In this document: positions 53,346 through 61,095 of the stretch, in pieces | How the letters are laid out: every line of letters starts with the position of its first letter | How positions within the stretch are numbered: position 1 is the first letter of the stretch | Origin: Aureimonas sp. OT7 | Lineage (GTDB): Bacteria > Pseudomonadota > Alphaproteobacteria > Rhizobiales > Rhizobiaceae | Reading direction: 5' to 3' | Length of the DNA stretch: 64,000 bases | Assembly (NCBI RefSeq): GCF_014844055.1 | Contig: NZ_CP062167.1 | Span: forward strand, 759,501-823,500 | The notes under the pieces: model-generated | What the model saw: the letters and a program-made list of their open reading frames with translations, nothing else | Told to the model about the DNA's origin: nothing | Database searches by the model: none | Program-made: the position numbers and the translations under genes

Positions 53346-53726
53346 ATGTACTGGTTCTCTATCGGCGTCGCGTTGTTGGTTTCAGTCGGCATCATCGCCA
53401 TCGGCGGGATGTATCTCGCGCGCCCGGCGACCGCGATGCGCAGCTTCGGATTGCCGCTGCCGGGAGCCGGCGACAATACCCTGTGGTGGCTGCGCCTGAA
53501 GGGCGTACGCGACATCGCGACCGGGCTGGTCGTTCTCGCACTGCTGCTGTCGGGCCACCCCCGGATTATCGGCGTCGCTTTGCTGATCGATGCGCTCATT
53601 CCGCTCGGCGACATGTCTCTTATCCTGGCCGCAAAGGGTTCGACGCGAGCGGCGCTCTCGATCCATGGCGTCACGGCGCTGTTGATGGTCGCAGCCGCCA
53701 TTCCCCTGATTACGGGGCTGGTGTGA
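53346..53726 (+). CDS. DUF4267-like small membrane protein
   Basis: 126 aa with four hydrophobic segments: WFSIGVALLVSVGIIAIGGM, IATGLVVLALLLSG, RIIGVALLIDALIPLGDMSL and HGVTALLMVAAAIPLITGLV. RPATAMRSFGLP is typical of DUF4267. ATG 53346 is chosen with AAGGA upstream; ATG 53337 is the alternative. Often found near oxidoreductases; role unknown. Confidence 0.78.
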   Translation: MYWFSIGVALLVSVGIIAIGGMYLARPATAMRSFGLPLPGAGDNTLWWLRLKGVRDIATGLVVLALLLSGHPRIIGVALLIDALIPLGDMSLILAAKGSTRAALSIHGVTALLMVAAAIPLITGLV

Positions 53727-53799
53727 CGCATACATCCGAATGGATTGCGAGGCTCGTCCATAACCGACGGCAAAAAGCCATCGCCGCGACAAGCCGTTA

Positions 53800-54696
53800 T
53801 TACGGTTGGTCGTCAAATACCTGAACGAGCCAGTCGATAAAGACGCGCAAACGCCGCGATACATACCGCTGGCTTGGATAGAGCACGGACAAAGGCGTGG
53901 GTGTGGGCGGGTTTTGCGGCAGCACCTCGATGAGCGCGCCCGACGCCAGATCGTCTTCGAAGCGAAACCTGGGAGCTTGCGTCAGGCCATATCCCTCGCG
54001 AACCAAAGCCGCGCTCGTGTCCGAACTGGTGACCGTGAGGGGAGATGAAAGGGTGATAAGCCTTGTCGCACCCGCCTCCGTGAACTCGAGGGGCAAGGTC
54101 AATCCCGTTCTCGAGGAGACGAAGCCGATCATCTTGTGACCTTGCCTCTCCAGATCGTCGATGATGAGTGGCACGCCATGCGCGGCGAGATAGGAAGGGC
54201 TGGCGACCGTGACCTCTTCCATCAACGCGAGACGGCGGCCGATCATGCCGCTGTCGCTTTGCTCGCCGGCGCGCACGACACAATCGACACCTTCGCGCAC
54301 GAGGTCCACCAATCGGTCGCCGTCGCCGATATGCAGCGTCAATTCGGGATGCTGGGCTGTGAACTCGCCGAAACGGGGCAGAAGCAACTGCCGGAACAGG
54401 TTGCCGTGCACATCGATGCGCAGATGGCCCCTGACGGCGGAGGTGGTGAACTCGTCCTCCATGGCTTCAAGGTCCGACAGGAAGGCCCGGCACCGCTGCG
54501 CATAGGTTTCTCCCTCCGATGTCGGAGCGACATGCCGTGTGGTCCGTTGCAGAAGTCGTACGCCAAGACGCCGCTCCAGCGCCTTGATCGCATTGGTGGC
54601 TGTCGCACGCGGGATCCCGATGTCATTGGCGGCTTCGCTGAAGCTGCCTCGCTCCACGATGCGAACGAACAGGCGCATGCTCTGTAAGAGGTCCAT
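53800..54696 (-). CDS. LysR-family transcriptional regulator
   Basis: 298 aa. HTH LFVRIVERGSFSEAANDIGI, PRATATNAIKALERRLG and LLQRTTRHVAPTSEG; effector domain LASPSYLAAHG-like (VASPSYLAAHG). Divergent from the Tat-SDR gene at 54799 with 102 bp between that contains two palindromes. Confidence 0.92.
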   Translation of the reverse strand: MDLLQSMRLFVRIVERGSFSEAANDIGIPRATATNAIKALERRLGVRLLQRTTRHVAPTSEGETYAQRCRAFLSDLEAMEDEFTTSAVRGHLRIDVHGNLFRQLLLPRFGEFTAQHPELTLHIGDGDRLVDLVREGVDCVVRAGEQSDSGMIGRRLALMEEVTVASPSYLAAHGVPLIIDDLERQGHKMIGFVSSRTGLTLPLEFTEAGATRLITLSSPLTVTSSDTSAALVREGYGLTQAPRFRFEDDLASGALIEVLPQNPPTPTPLSVLYPSQRYVSRRLRVFIDWLVQVFDDQP

Positions 54697-54740
54697 GCTC
54701 CCATTGTTATCTTCAGTGGAATTATGATGTCAATTTAACG

Positions 54741-54764
54741 CTGATTATTATCAGACGATCGTCT
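54741..54764. promoter_or_regulatory. Two adjacent palindromes in LysR/SDR promoter region
   Basis: CTGAT-TATT-ATCAG at 54741-54754 runs into AGACGATCGTCT (54753-54764), a perfect 12-bp palindrome. They lie between the divergent LysR and SDR genes, 35 bp before the SDR ATG; candidate operator. Confidence 0.5.
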
Positions 54765-54798
54765 TCTAAGCTGAAGGCCTCACACTGGAGAGAGCCAC

Positions 54799-55716
54799 AT
54801 GGAAGACAACCACGAACAGAAAGACATCCTCAACACGAGCCGGAGAAACATGCTTGTCGGATCGGTCGCCGCGACCATTGCCGCAGGCTATCTCGCATCG
54901 GGTTCGACGGCTTCGGCGCAGGCACAGCCTGCCGCGTCGGCCGCCCCGACCCGCCCGGCGCTGCCCGCGAGCGGAAACACCATCCTGATCACCGGCGGCA
55001 GTTCCGGCATCGGGCGCGCCCTTGCCGAGCAGCTTCATGCCCGCGACAATACCGTGATCATCGCAGCAAGGCGGACAGCCGTCCTTCAGGACATCGCCAG
55101 CCGTTTTCCGAACATGCATGCCATGACCGTCGACGTGCGCGATCCCTACAGCGTCAAGCGTCTTGCACGCGAGATCGTCGAAAAGCATCCCACACTCAAC
55201 GTTGTGTTCAACAACGCCGGCATCATGCGCCCGGAAAACGTCTTCGATGGCGACAGCGCGCTTGCCGAAAGCAGCGATCATATCGAAACGAATTTGAACG
55301 GTCCGATCCGTCTCACCGCCGCTCTTCTGCCGCATCTGGCCAAGCAGCCGCGGGCGCGCATCGTCAACACCTCGTCGGGTCTGGCCTTCGTGCCTCGAGC
55401 AACTTTTCCGACCTACTGCGCCACGAAGGCCGGCGTTCACTCGTACACGGTCAGCCTGCGCCACCAGTTACGTCGCACGTCGATCGACGTCCTGGAACTC
55501 GCGCCGCCCGCGCTTCGCACCGAACTGACCCCCGGCCAGTCGCGTATCGAGGCGTTCATGCCACTCGACGCTTTCATCAACGAGGTCCTGGGCCTTCTCG
55601 ACCGAAATCCGGTTCCTGACGAACTGATCGTCGAACGCGCCAAAATCCAGCGTCTCGCCGAAGCCGAAGGCCGCTTCTTCCAGACTTTCGAGGCGATCAA
55701 CCGTGCCGACGGCTGA
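54799..55716 (+). CDS. Short-chain dehydrogenase with N-terminal twin-arginine signal
   Basis: 305 aa. Residues 1-42 form a Tat signal: SRRNML at 14-19, a hydrophobic stretch GSVAATIAAGYLA and a cleavage-like ASAQA. The mature part is a DltE-like SDR: TGGSSGIG at 65-72, NNAGIMRPEN, NTSSGLAF and YCATK. SDRs are normally cytoplasmic; a folded NAD(P)-bound enzyme is the kind of cargo Tat carries. Followed after 36 bp by a signal-less paralogue, so one operon makes an exported and a cytoplasmic version. Export is inferred from sequence only. Confidence 0.86.
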   Translation: MEDNHEQKDILNTSRRNMLVGSVAATIAAGYLASGSTASAQAQPAASAAPTRPALPASGNTILITGGSSGIGRALAEQLHARDNTVIIAARRTAVLQDIASRFPNMHAMTVDVRDPYSVKRLAREIVEKHPTLNVVFNNAGIMRPENVFDGDSALAESSDHIETNLNGPIRLTAALLPHLAKQPRARIVNTSSGLAFVPRATFPTYCATKAGVHSYTVSLRHQLRRTSIDVLELAPPALRTELTPGQSRIEAFMPLDAFINEVLGLLDRNPVPDELIVERAKIQRLAEAEGRFFQTFEAINRADG

Positions 55717-55752
55717 TCCCCATTCCTAAGGCGAGCAGACAAGGAACTCACT

Positions 55753-56502
55753 ATGAACTTTTCTAAGGCAACCATCCTCATCACCGGGGGCAATTCGGGC
55801 ATCGGTCGCGGACTCGCCGAGGCGCTGGCCGCTCTCGGCGCGAAGGTCATCATCACCGGGCGGAACAAGGATCGCCTCGATGAGGTGATCGGAGGGAACC
55901 CTGGCATGAGCGGATATCAGCTCGATGTCACAAGCGCCGACGATATCCAGGCTTTCGCCGAGAAGCTGATCGAGGAGCATCCCGATCTGAACGCCGTCGT
56001 TCACAACGCCGGAATCCTGCCATACGAGAACGTGCTGGCGGAGCGTTACGACCTGGAGATCGTCGACAAGGTCTTCCTCACAAACCTGTATGCTCCCATC
56101 CGGCTGACGGCGGCGCTTCTTCCGCACCTGCGGTCGAAGCCGGAGGCGGCGATCGTCACCGTTTCGTCGGGCCTCGCCTTCGTGCCGCTGGCGTCCGCTT
56201 CCGCCTACAGTGCGAGCAAGGCGGCCATCCATTCGTGGAGCCAGAGCCTGCGCCACGAGCTGCGCGGCACGAACATCTCCGTCGTCGAGATTGCGCCTCC
56301 GCTGGTGGCAACCGAACTGACGCCGGGTCAATCGAACAATCCGCATGCGATGCCCCTCAAGGCCTTCATCGCGGAAACCGTCGGATTGCTGTGTGCGGAT
56401 GTCACCCCGAAGGAAGTGCTTGTTCAGCGGGTCATGCCCCAGCGTACCGCCGAGCAGACAGGCAATTTCGAGAAGGTGTTCAACCTGATCAATCCGTCCT
56501 GA
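55753..56502 (+). CDS. DltE-like short-chain dehydrogenase
   Basis: 249 aa: TGGNSGIG at 10-17, HNAGILPYEN, VSSGLAFVPL, YSASK, then PPLVATELTPGQ. It shares GLAFVP, the P.LRTELTPGQ-type segment and the AF(I)xE(V/T)xGLL tail with the upstream Tat-bearing SDR, so the two arose by duplication. No signal peptide. Second gene of the operon under the LysR at 54696. Confidence 0.9.
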   Translation: MNFSKATILITGGNSGIGRGLAEALAALGAKVIITGRNKDRLDEVIGGNPGMSGYQLDVTSADDIQAFAEKLIEEHPDLNAVVHNAGILPYENVLAERYDLEIVDKVFLTNLYAPIRLTAALLPHLRSKPEAAIVTVSSGLAFVPLASASAYSASKAAIHSWSQSLRHELRGTNISVVEIAPPLVATELTPGQSNNPHAMPLKAFIAETVGLLCADVTPKEVLVQRVMPQRTAEQTGNFEKVFNLINPS

Positions 56503-56583
56503 TCGATCGTCGGGCAGGCTATCGCTTGCCGGCCTCGCCTTGCTCTTGCCGCAACGGGGAGCGACAGCGGCTCACGTGGCGCT

Positions 56584-57219
56584 TCAAGAACGCGATCGAG
56601 CGGCTTCCAGATAGGCGTTGCACATCATCACGACCTGGCCTTCGATCGCGCGTTCCTCGTGCGGATCCAGGCTGCGCTCGAACACGTTGCGGACGGTGCC
56701 GAACACGGTCGCGAGCAGGGTGAGCGTGACGGTCGGAAGATCGTCGAACGAGGCGTCGGATGCGGTGGCGAGCATGGCGGCGGTGGCGGCATCGACGCGG
56801 GACGCGAAGGCTGCGATCAGCGCCTCGTTGTCGATCTCGACGACGGAGCGGTAGAGCGCCCGCGTTACCGCCGGCCGCTCCGTCTTCGCGGTCCAGTAGG
56901 TGGTCACCAACGCCTCGACCATTTGCCGGATCGATGCGCCGTGCTGTGCGAAGCAGGCCATTTCGACCTTGTCCGCCAGCACGTCGAGATAGCGCTCGTT
57001 CAGCGCGTAGAACAGCGCCTGCTTGTGCGGGAAATATTGGTACATGGTGCCGACCGAAACGCCGGCCCGCTCCGCGACGCGGGTGGTCGTCAATCGGTGC
57101 GGTCCATCGGTCACCAGAACCTGAATGGTCGCCTCGAACATGGCGTCCAGGGTCGCTGTCGCGCGCGCCTGACGCGGGGTTTTTCGGGGGTTTAGGTGGG
57201 CCGGCCGCGCCGAAGGCAT
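56584..57219 (-). CDS. TetR-family transcriptional regulator
   Basis: 211 aa. HTH ATLDAMFEATIQVLVTDGPH, TRVAERAGVSVGTMYQYFPH and KQALFYALNERYL, with the basic N-terminus LNPRKTPRQARA. Divergent from the SDR gene at 57293; 73 bp between include a near-palindrome CCTTCATATCATGAGG. Likely represses that SDR. Confidence 0.92.
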   Translation of the reverse strand: MPSARPAHLNPRKTPRQARATATLDAMFEATIQVLVTDGPHRLTTTRVAERAGVSVGTMYQYFPHKQALFYALNERYLDVLADKVEMACFAQHGASIRQMVEALVTTYWTAKTERPAVTRALYRSVVEIDNEALIAAFASRVDAATAAMLATASDASFDDLPTVTLTLLATVFGTVRNVFERSLDPHEERAIEGQVVMMCNAYLEAARSRS

Positions 57220-57292
57220 AAGCGAATCCTCAAACTGAACAATCCTTCATATCATGAGGCATCACCAGAACGAACCCTGTGAGGATTCCGAT

Positions 57293-58024
57293 ATGACTGA
57301 CACCAACCGCATCGCGCTCGTTACTGGCGCGAACAAAGGCATCGGACTGGAGATCGCCCGGCAACTGGCGCAGGCTGGCGTTTCCGTCATCATCGGCGCC
57401 CGCGATCCCGGCCGCGCGAGCAAAGCGGTCGACACGCTCTCGTCCGACGGCCTTCAGGTGCGCTCCGTCGCCCTCGATGTCACCGATCACGGCAGCATTG
57501 CTGCGGCGGTCGAGACCGTCCGTGCCGAGCACGGCCGGCTCGATATCCTGGTGAACAACGCCGGTATCGTCGATGCCGAGGATGGGCCGCCCTCCAGCGC
57601 TGTTCCGGACGCGGCTCGCCGCATCATGGAGACCAACTTCGTCGGCACGCTGGCCGTAACTCAGGCGATGTTACCACTGCTGCGCCTGTCTTCGGCGGCC
57701 CGGATCGTGAACCTTTCCAGCTCCCTTGGCTCGCTCGCGGTCAACGGCGATCCTGCCTCGCCCTATTATTCGGCACGGCTGATCGGCTACAACGCCTCGA
57801 AGGCCGCCTTGAACATGCTGACGGTGCAGCTCGCCGCGGAGCTGCGCGATACGCCGCACGTCGTCAACTCGGTCAGCCCCGGCTATGTGAAGACCGATCT
57901 GACGGGCCACAATGGCTTCATGACGCCTGAGGAAGGCGCGAAGCTTCCCGTTTACTATGCGCTGCTTGGACCGGACAGCGTCTCCGGCCGCTTCGTCGAA
58001 CCAGGCGGCGAGACGCCCTGGTAA
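57293..58024 (+). CDS. Short-chain dehydrogenase (carbonyl reductase-like)
   Basis: 243 aa: TGANKGIG at 10-17, NNAGIVDAED, NLSSSLGS, YNASK, then PGYVKTDLTGHNG, a set typical of CBR1-like NADPH carbonyl reductases. ATG 57293 has GAGGA seven bases upstream, preferred over an upstream ATG at 57254. Divergent from TetR. Confidence 0.92.
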   Translation: MTDTNRIALVTGANKGIGLEIARQLAQAGVSVIIGARDPGRASKAVDTLSSDGLQVRSVALDVTDHGSIAAAVETVRAEHGRLDILVNNAGIVDAEDGPPSSAVPDAARRIMETNFVGTLAVTQAMLPLLRLSSAARIVNLSSSLGSLAVNGDPASPYYSARLIGYNASKAALNMLTVQLAAELRDTPHVVNSVSPGYVKTDLTGHNGFMTPEEGAKLPVYYALLGPDSVSGRFVEPGGETPW

Positions 58025-58189
58025 GCTCGTGTCGTGGGTCATCCCCGCCAGCTCGGCCTTCTGGCTGCCCCCGGAAATTAGGAAGATCACCGATTCTGCG
58101 ACACGGCAGCGCGATCAGGCGATCCGCCGAGGCGCCCCTCTTCGCTGTCCGCTTGGATAGCTGCCGAACGCCGGTTCGAACTCAGACCG

Positions 58190-58558
58190 TTACGGACTCT
58201 CGGGCGAGCCTGCAGTTTGCCTGCTCACGCTCCGCCCAGACACAGGAACGGAAGCAAAAGTGAAGAAGCCCGAGATCGCTCCCACTTCCCGAGGACAATT
58301 TCGCCAGGGCTGAGCAAGAAAGCCGCCGCGTTCCTGGCCGGAATGGTAACATGAGGCATGGCCGGAGTTGAGGAGGACGATACCGTTGCCTTCAAATGCC
58401 CGACGGACCTGATCGCGACAGGATTCGTACACCTCAAGTCCGCTGTCGGATTCGAGGCGCTTCAACGCGGTCAGTGATACCCGGGCCTTGTCGGCGAGCG
58501 TCTCCTGTGTCCAGCCCAGCAGCGCGCGTGCGGCCCGTGATTGTCGGGCGGTGATCAT
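58190..58558 (-). CDS. XRE-type helix-turn-helix protein
   Basis: 122 aa. The first ~67 residues form an XRE/Cro HTH: QSRAARALLGWTQETLADKA, RVSLTALKRLESD, then VRRAFEGNGIVLL. Relatives usually end within ~15 residues after this point, while here the frame continues for ~50 residues of unrelated composition. The tail may be a frameshifted or non-conserved end. No operon partner. Confidence 0.7.
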   Translation of the reverse strand: MITARQSRAARALLGWTQETLADKARVSLTALKRLESDSGLEVYESCRDQVRRAFEGNGIVLLNSGHASCYHSGQERGGFLAQPWRNCPREVGAISGFFTFASVPVSGRSVSRQTAGSPESP

Positions 58559-58937
58559 GCATGATCACCTCCCACACGGACCTACGCGTACGCCAAAACT
58601 ACGGCTATAATAGTCGTTCTTTTGCGAGATATTCCAGTCGCAAGTGCCTCTTGCGACGCTCTCCGCCCCTGTCGAGCGGCAACTGATTCGGTCGCCCAGC
58701 CGAAGACGACGGACTTACGGTCGGGGCCTCGTGCGGACCCTGTCGCCGTCGTGGAAGCGCTGGCGCCAGACGGCGCCGATCCGGTCCGCCAATCAGAGCC
58801 CGGTGACTGGGGCGTTCTCGTCGGCGTGGCGTTGATCGGGGCGACGCGCGAGGTCCTGACCCGGACGCCGAGCATGGCGATCTGTTTTTCGACTGCCGGC
58901 ATATCCATGGTGTGGCGCGACTTTCGGCGTCGCCTCG
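58559..58937. other. Stretch without a supportable gene
   Basis: Open frames exist on both strands (for example 58622-58957 plus) but none has a recognisable motif, a ribosome site or conserved-looking composition. May be decayed coding DNA. Confidence 0.4.
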
Positions 58938-59846
58938 CTACAGAATGTCCCGTCTGAGGAGTTGCTCTAGCCAATCCGCAAAGACCTGCAATCGGCGCGA
59001 GAGATGCTGCCTGTGCGGGTAGAGTAAAGCCATGGGCATCGCTTCGGCACGATGGTCCGGCATCACCTCGACGAGCTCGCCGGCGTCGAGGTGGCGCTTC
59101 ACGTCGTAAGCCGGGATCTGGATCAATCCGAGACCAGCGAGGCAGCAGGCGATGTAGGCCTCGGCGCTGTTGACCGTGACACGGCCGCGAACCGGCATCA
59201 TGCGCACCTCGCCGTTCTCAACCCACTCCCAATCCTCGACCCGGCCGGTCGATGGCGAGGCATAGCTGACGGCGAGATGCACGCCGAGATCGTCCGGCGC
59301 ATCTGGCGTCCCACGTTGGGCGAGATAGGCGGGGCTGGCGACATTGATCAGCGGGAGATCGCCGATCTTGCGGGCGATGAGCCCGGAATCGCTCAATGGG
59401 CCGACCCGTAGCACGCAGTCCACGCTCTCCTCGACCAGGTTCACAGACCGATCGGTGACGCGCAGTTCGATGTCGAGCTGCGGATGCCGGTCGAGGAATT
59501 CCGGCAAGGCGGGCGCGATAATCAAACGACCGATCCGGCCCGGCACATCGACCCGGAGCTTGCCGGTGGGCCCGACAGAGGTTTGCCGGAACAACCCTTC
59601 CGTCTCCTCGACATCGGCGATGAGGCGCAAGCAGCGTTCATAGAAGGCAGCGCCGTCCTGGGTAGGAGAGACTTTTCGGGTGGTGCGGTGAAGCAGGCGG
59701 GCGCCGACCCGTGTTTCGAGCTCGATCACCGCGGCCGACACGGACGAACGTGGCATCCCGAGCGTATCGGCGGCGCGGGTAAAGCTCGCGCATTCGACGA
59801 CGCGGGCGAAGGTGCGGAAGAGATCGATACGGTCCAAGGGCTTCAA
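58938..59846 (-). CDS. LysR-family transcriptional regulator
   Basis: 302 aa. HTH LFRTFARVVECASFTRAADT, PRSSVSAAVIELETRVG and LLHRTTRKVSPTQDG; effector domain with ASPAYLAQRG. Divergent from the SDR at 59980; the gap contains a CTGACA-N5-TGTCAG repeat just upstream of its start. Confidence 0.92.
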   Translation of the reverse strand: MKPLDRIDLFRTFARVVECASFTRAADTLGMPRSSVSAAVIELETRVGARLLHRTTRKVSPTQDGAAFYERCLRLIADVEETEGLFRQTSVGPTGKLRVDVPGRIGRLIIAPALPEFLDRHPQLDIELRVTDRSVNLVEESVDCVLRVGPLSDSGLIARKIGDLPLINVASPAYLAQRGTPDAPDDLGVHLAVSYASPSTGRVEDWEWVENGEVRMMPVRGRVTVNSAEAYIACCLAGLGLIQIPAYDVKRHLDAGELVEVMPDHRAEAMPMALLYPHRQHLSRRLQVFADWLEQLLRRDIL

Positions 59847-59868
59847 CTTGCTTGATTGGTCGCTCGGT

Positions 59869-59885
59869 CTGACAGGTGATGTCAG
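59869..59885. promoter_or_regulatory. CTGACA-N5-TGTCAG inverted repeat
   Basis: Perfect 6-bp half-sites, 23 bp upstream of the LysR ATG and 95 bp before the divergent SDR. The spacing suits a LysR recognition site. Confidence 0.55.
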
Positions 59886-59979
59886 AATGAGTGACTTTAT
59901 GACAAATCTATAGACGATATGGTGCGATGCAGGAAGCGGTCACCGATGGCCGCGAGGCAACCGAAGGAGGCCAGGGCCA

Positions 59980-60753
59980 ATGACCGATCACAGCATCAAG
60001 GGCAAAACCGTCATCATCGCCGGCGGCGCGAAGAACCTGGGCGGACTGATCGCCCGCGATCTCGCCGTGCAGGGCGCCAAGACGATCGCCATTCACTACA
60101 ACAGTGCGGCGACCAAAGCGGACGCCGATGCGACGGTTGCGGCGGTAAAAGCGGCCGGCGCCGAGGCAATCGCCATCCAGGCGGACCTGACAACGGCGGG
60201 CGCCGTCGAGAAGCTGTTCGCCGATGCTGTCGCCGCCCTCGGCCGCCCAGACATCGCCATCAATACCGTCGGCAAGGTGCTGAAGAAGCCCATGGTCGAG
60301 ATCTCGGAAGCCGAATATGACGAGATGGCCGCGGTGAACTCGAAGAGCGCTTTCTTCTTCATCAAGGAAGCGGGCAAGCACCTCAACGACAACGGCAAGC
60401 TGGTGACCGTCGTCACATCGCTGCTCGGCGCCTTCACGCCCTTCTATGCTGCCTATGCCGGCACCAAGGCCCCGGTCGAGCATTTCACGCGGGCGGCCTC
60501 CAAGGAATTCGGCGAGCGCGGCATCTCGGTGACGGCGATCGGTCCCGGCCCGATGGACACGCCGTTCTTCTATCCGGCCGAAGGCTCCGATGCCGTCGCC
60601 TATCACAAGACCGCAGCGGCCTTGTCCGGCTTCTCGAAGACCGGCCTCACCGACATCGAGGATATCGTCCCCTATATCCGCTTCATGGTGTCGGACGGCT
60701 GGTGGATGACCGGCCAGACCATCCTCGTGAATGGCGGCTATACCACGAAGTAG
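59980..60753 (+). CDS. Short-chain dehydrogenase with altered cofactor and NNAG motifs
   Basis: 257 aa. The glycine loop is GGAKNLGG at ~15-22 instead of TGxxxGIG, and NTVG replaces NNAG. The active site keeps TSLLGAF and YAGTK, and the tail GQTILVNGGYTTK is classical. These changes resemble the enoyl-reductase-like or divergent SDR branch, and may alter cofactor binding. AAGGAGG-like sequence precedes the ATG. Followed by a strong terminator hairpin, so probably monocistronic under the LysR. Confidence 0.88.
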   Translation: MTDHSIKGKTVIIAGGAKNLGGLIARDLAVQGAKTIAIHYNSAATKADADATVAAVKAAGAEAIAIQADLTTAGAVEKLFADAVAALGRPDIAINTVGKVLKKPMVEISEAEYDEMAAVNSKSAFFFIKEAGKHLNDNGKLVTVVTSLLGAFTPFYAAYAGTKAPVEHFTRAASKEFGERGISVTAIGPGPMDTPFFYPAEGSDAVAYHKTAAALSGFSKTGLTDIEDIVPYIRFMVSDGWWMTGQTILVNGGYTTK

Positions 60754-60760
60754 GAACGGA

Positions 60761-60791
60761 TGGACGGCCTGTCCCCGTGGCAGGCCGTCCA
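60761..60791 (+). terminator. Intrinsic terminator after the SDR gene
   Basis: An 11-bp stem (TGGACGGCCTG / CAGGCCGTCCA) with a 9-nt loop, beginning 8 bp after the stop and followed by GTCTTTATC. Confidence 0.75.
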
Positions 60792-60821
60792 GTCTTTATC
60801 GCGGCACAGGGGGACGCGCTC

Positions 60822-61091
60822 ATGCATATGCTGCTGGTCATCGTCGGAGGCGCCGTCCTGCTCGGTGTGTTTGTCCTGTTCGGGAAACTCTGGGGCGGCG
60901 ATCTCGCCGGTATCGCCATGGGCGCGAAACTCTTCATTCCCGCCTGGCTTGCGGTGGCGCTCGTCAATATGTGGGTCGGGGTGACCCGGGCGGGCTACAC
61001 CGTCGCGCAGGAACTGCCGATCCTGCTGGTCGTCTTCGCCGTGCCGGCGGCCCTTGCCGCGGTCCTCGCCTGGCAACTGGCGAGAGGCTGA
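60822..61091 (+). CDS. Small membrane protein preceding the Kef antiporter
   Basis: 89 aa with three hydrophobic segments: LLVIVGGAVLLGVFVLFGKL, GAKLFIPAWLAVALVNMWVG and LPILLVVFAVPAALAAVLAW. ATG 60822 follows GGGGGA by about 8 bases. It ends 4 bp before the antiporter ATG, so it is probably co-translated and may be a subunit or accessory factor. Family not recognised with confidence. Confidence 0.8.
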   Translation: MHMLLVIVGGAVLLGVFVLFGKLWGGDLAGIAMGAKLFIPAWLAVALVNMWVGVTRAGYTVAQELPILLVVFAVPAALAAVLAWQLARG

Positions 61092-61095
61092 TTTC

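Noticed and set aside
58622..58957. 111-aa plus-strand ORF between the XRE and LysR genes
   Set aside because: No family resemblance, no ribosome binding site and overlap with the LysR 3' end; coding status not supported.
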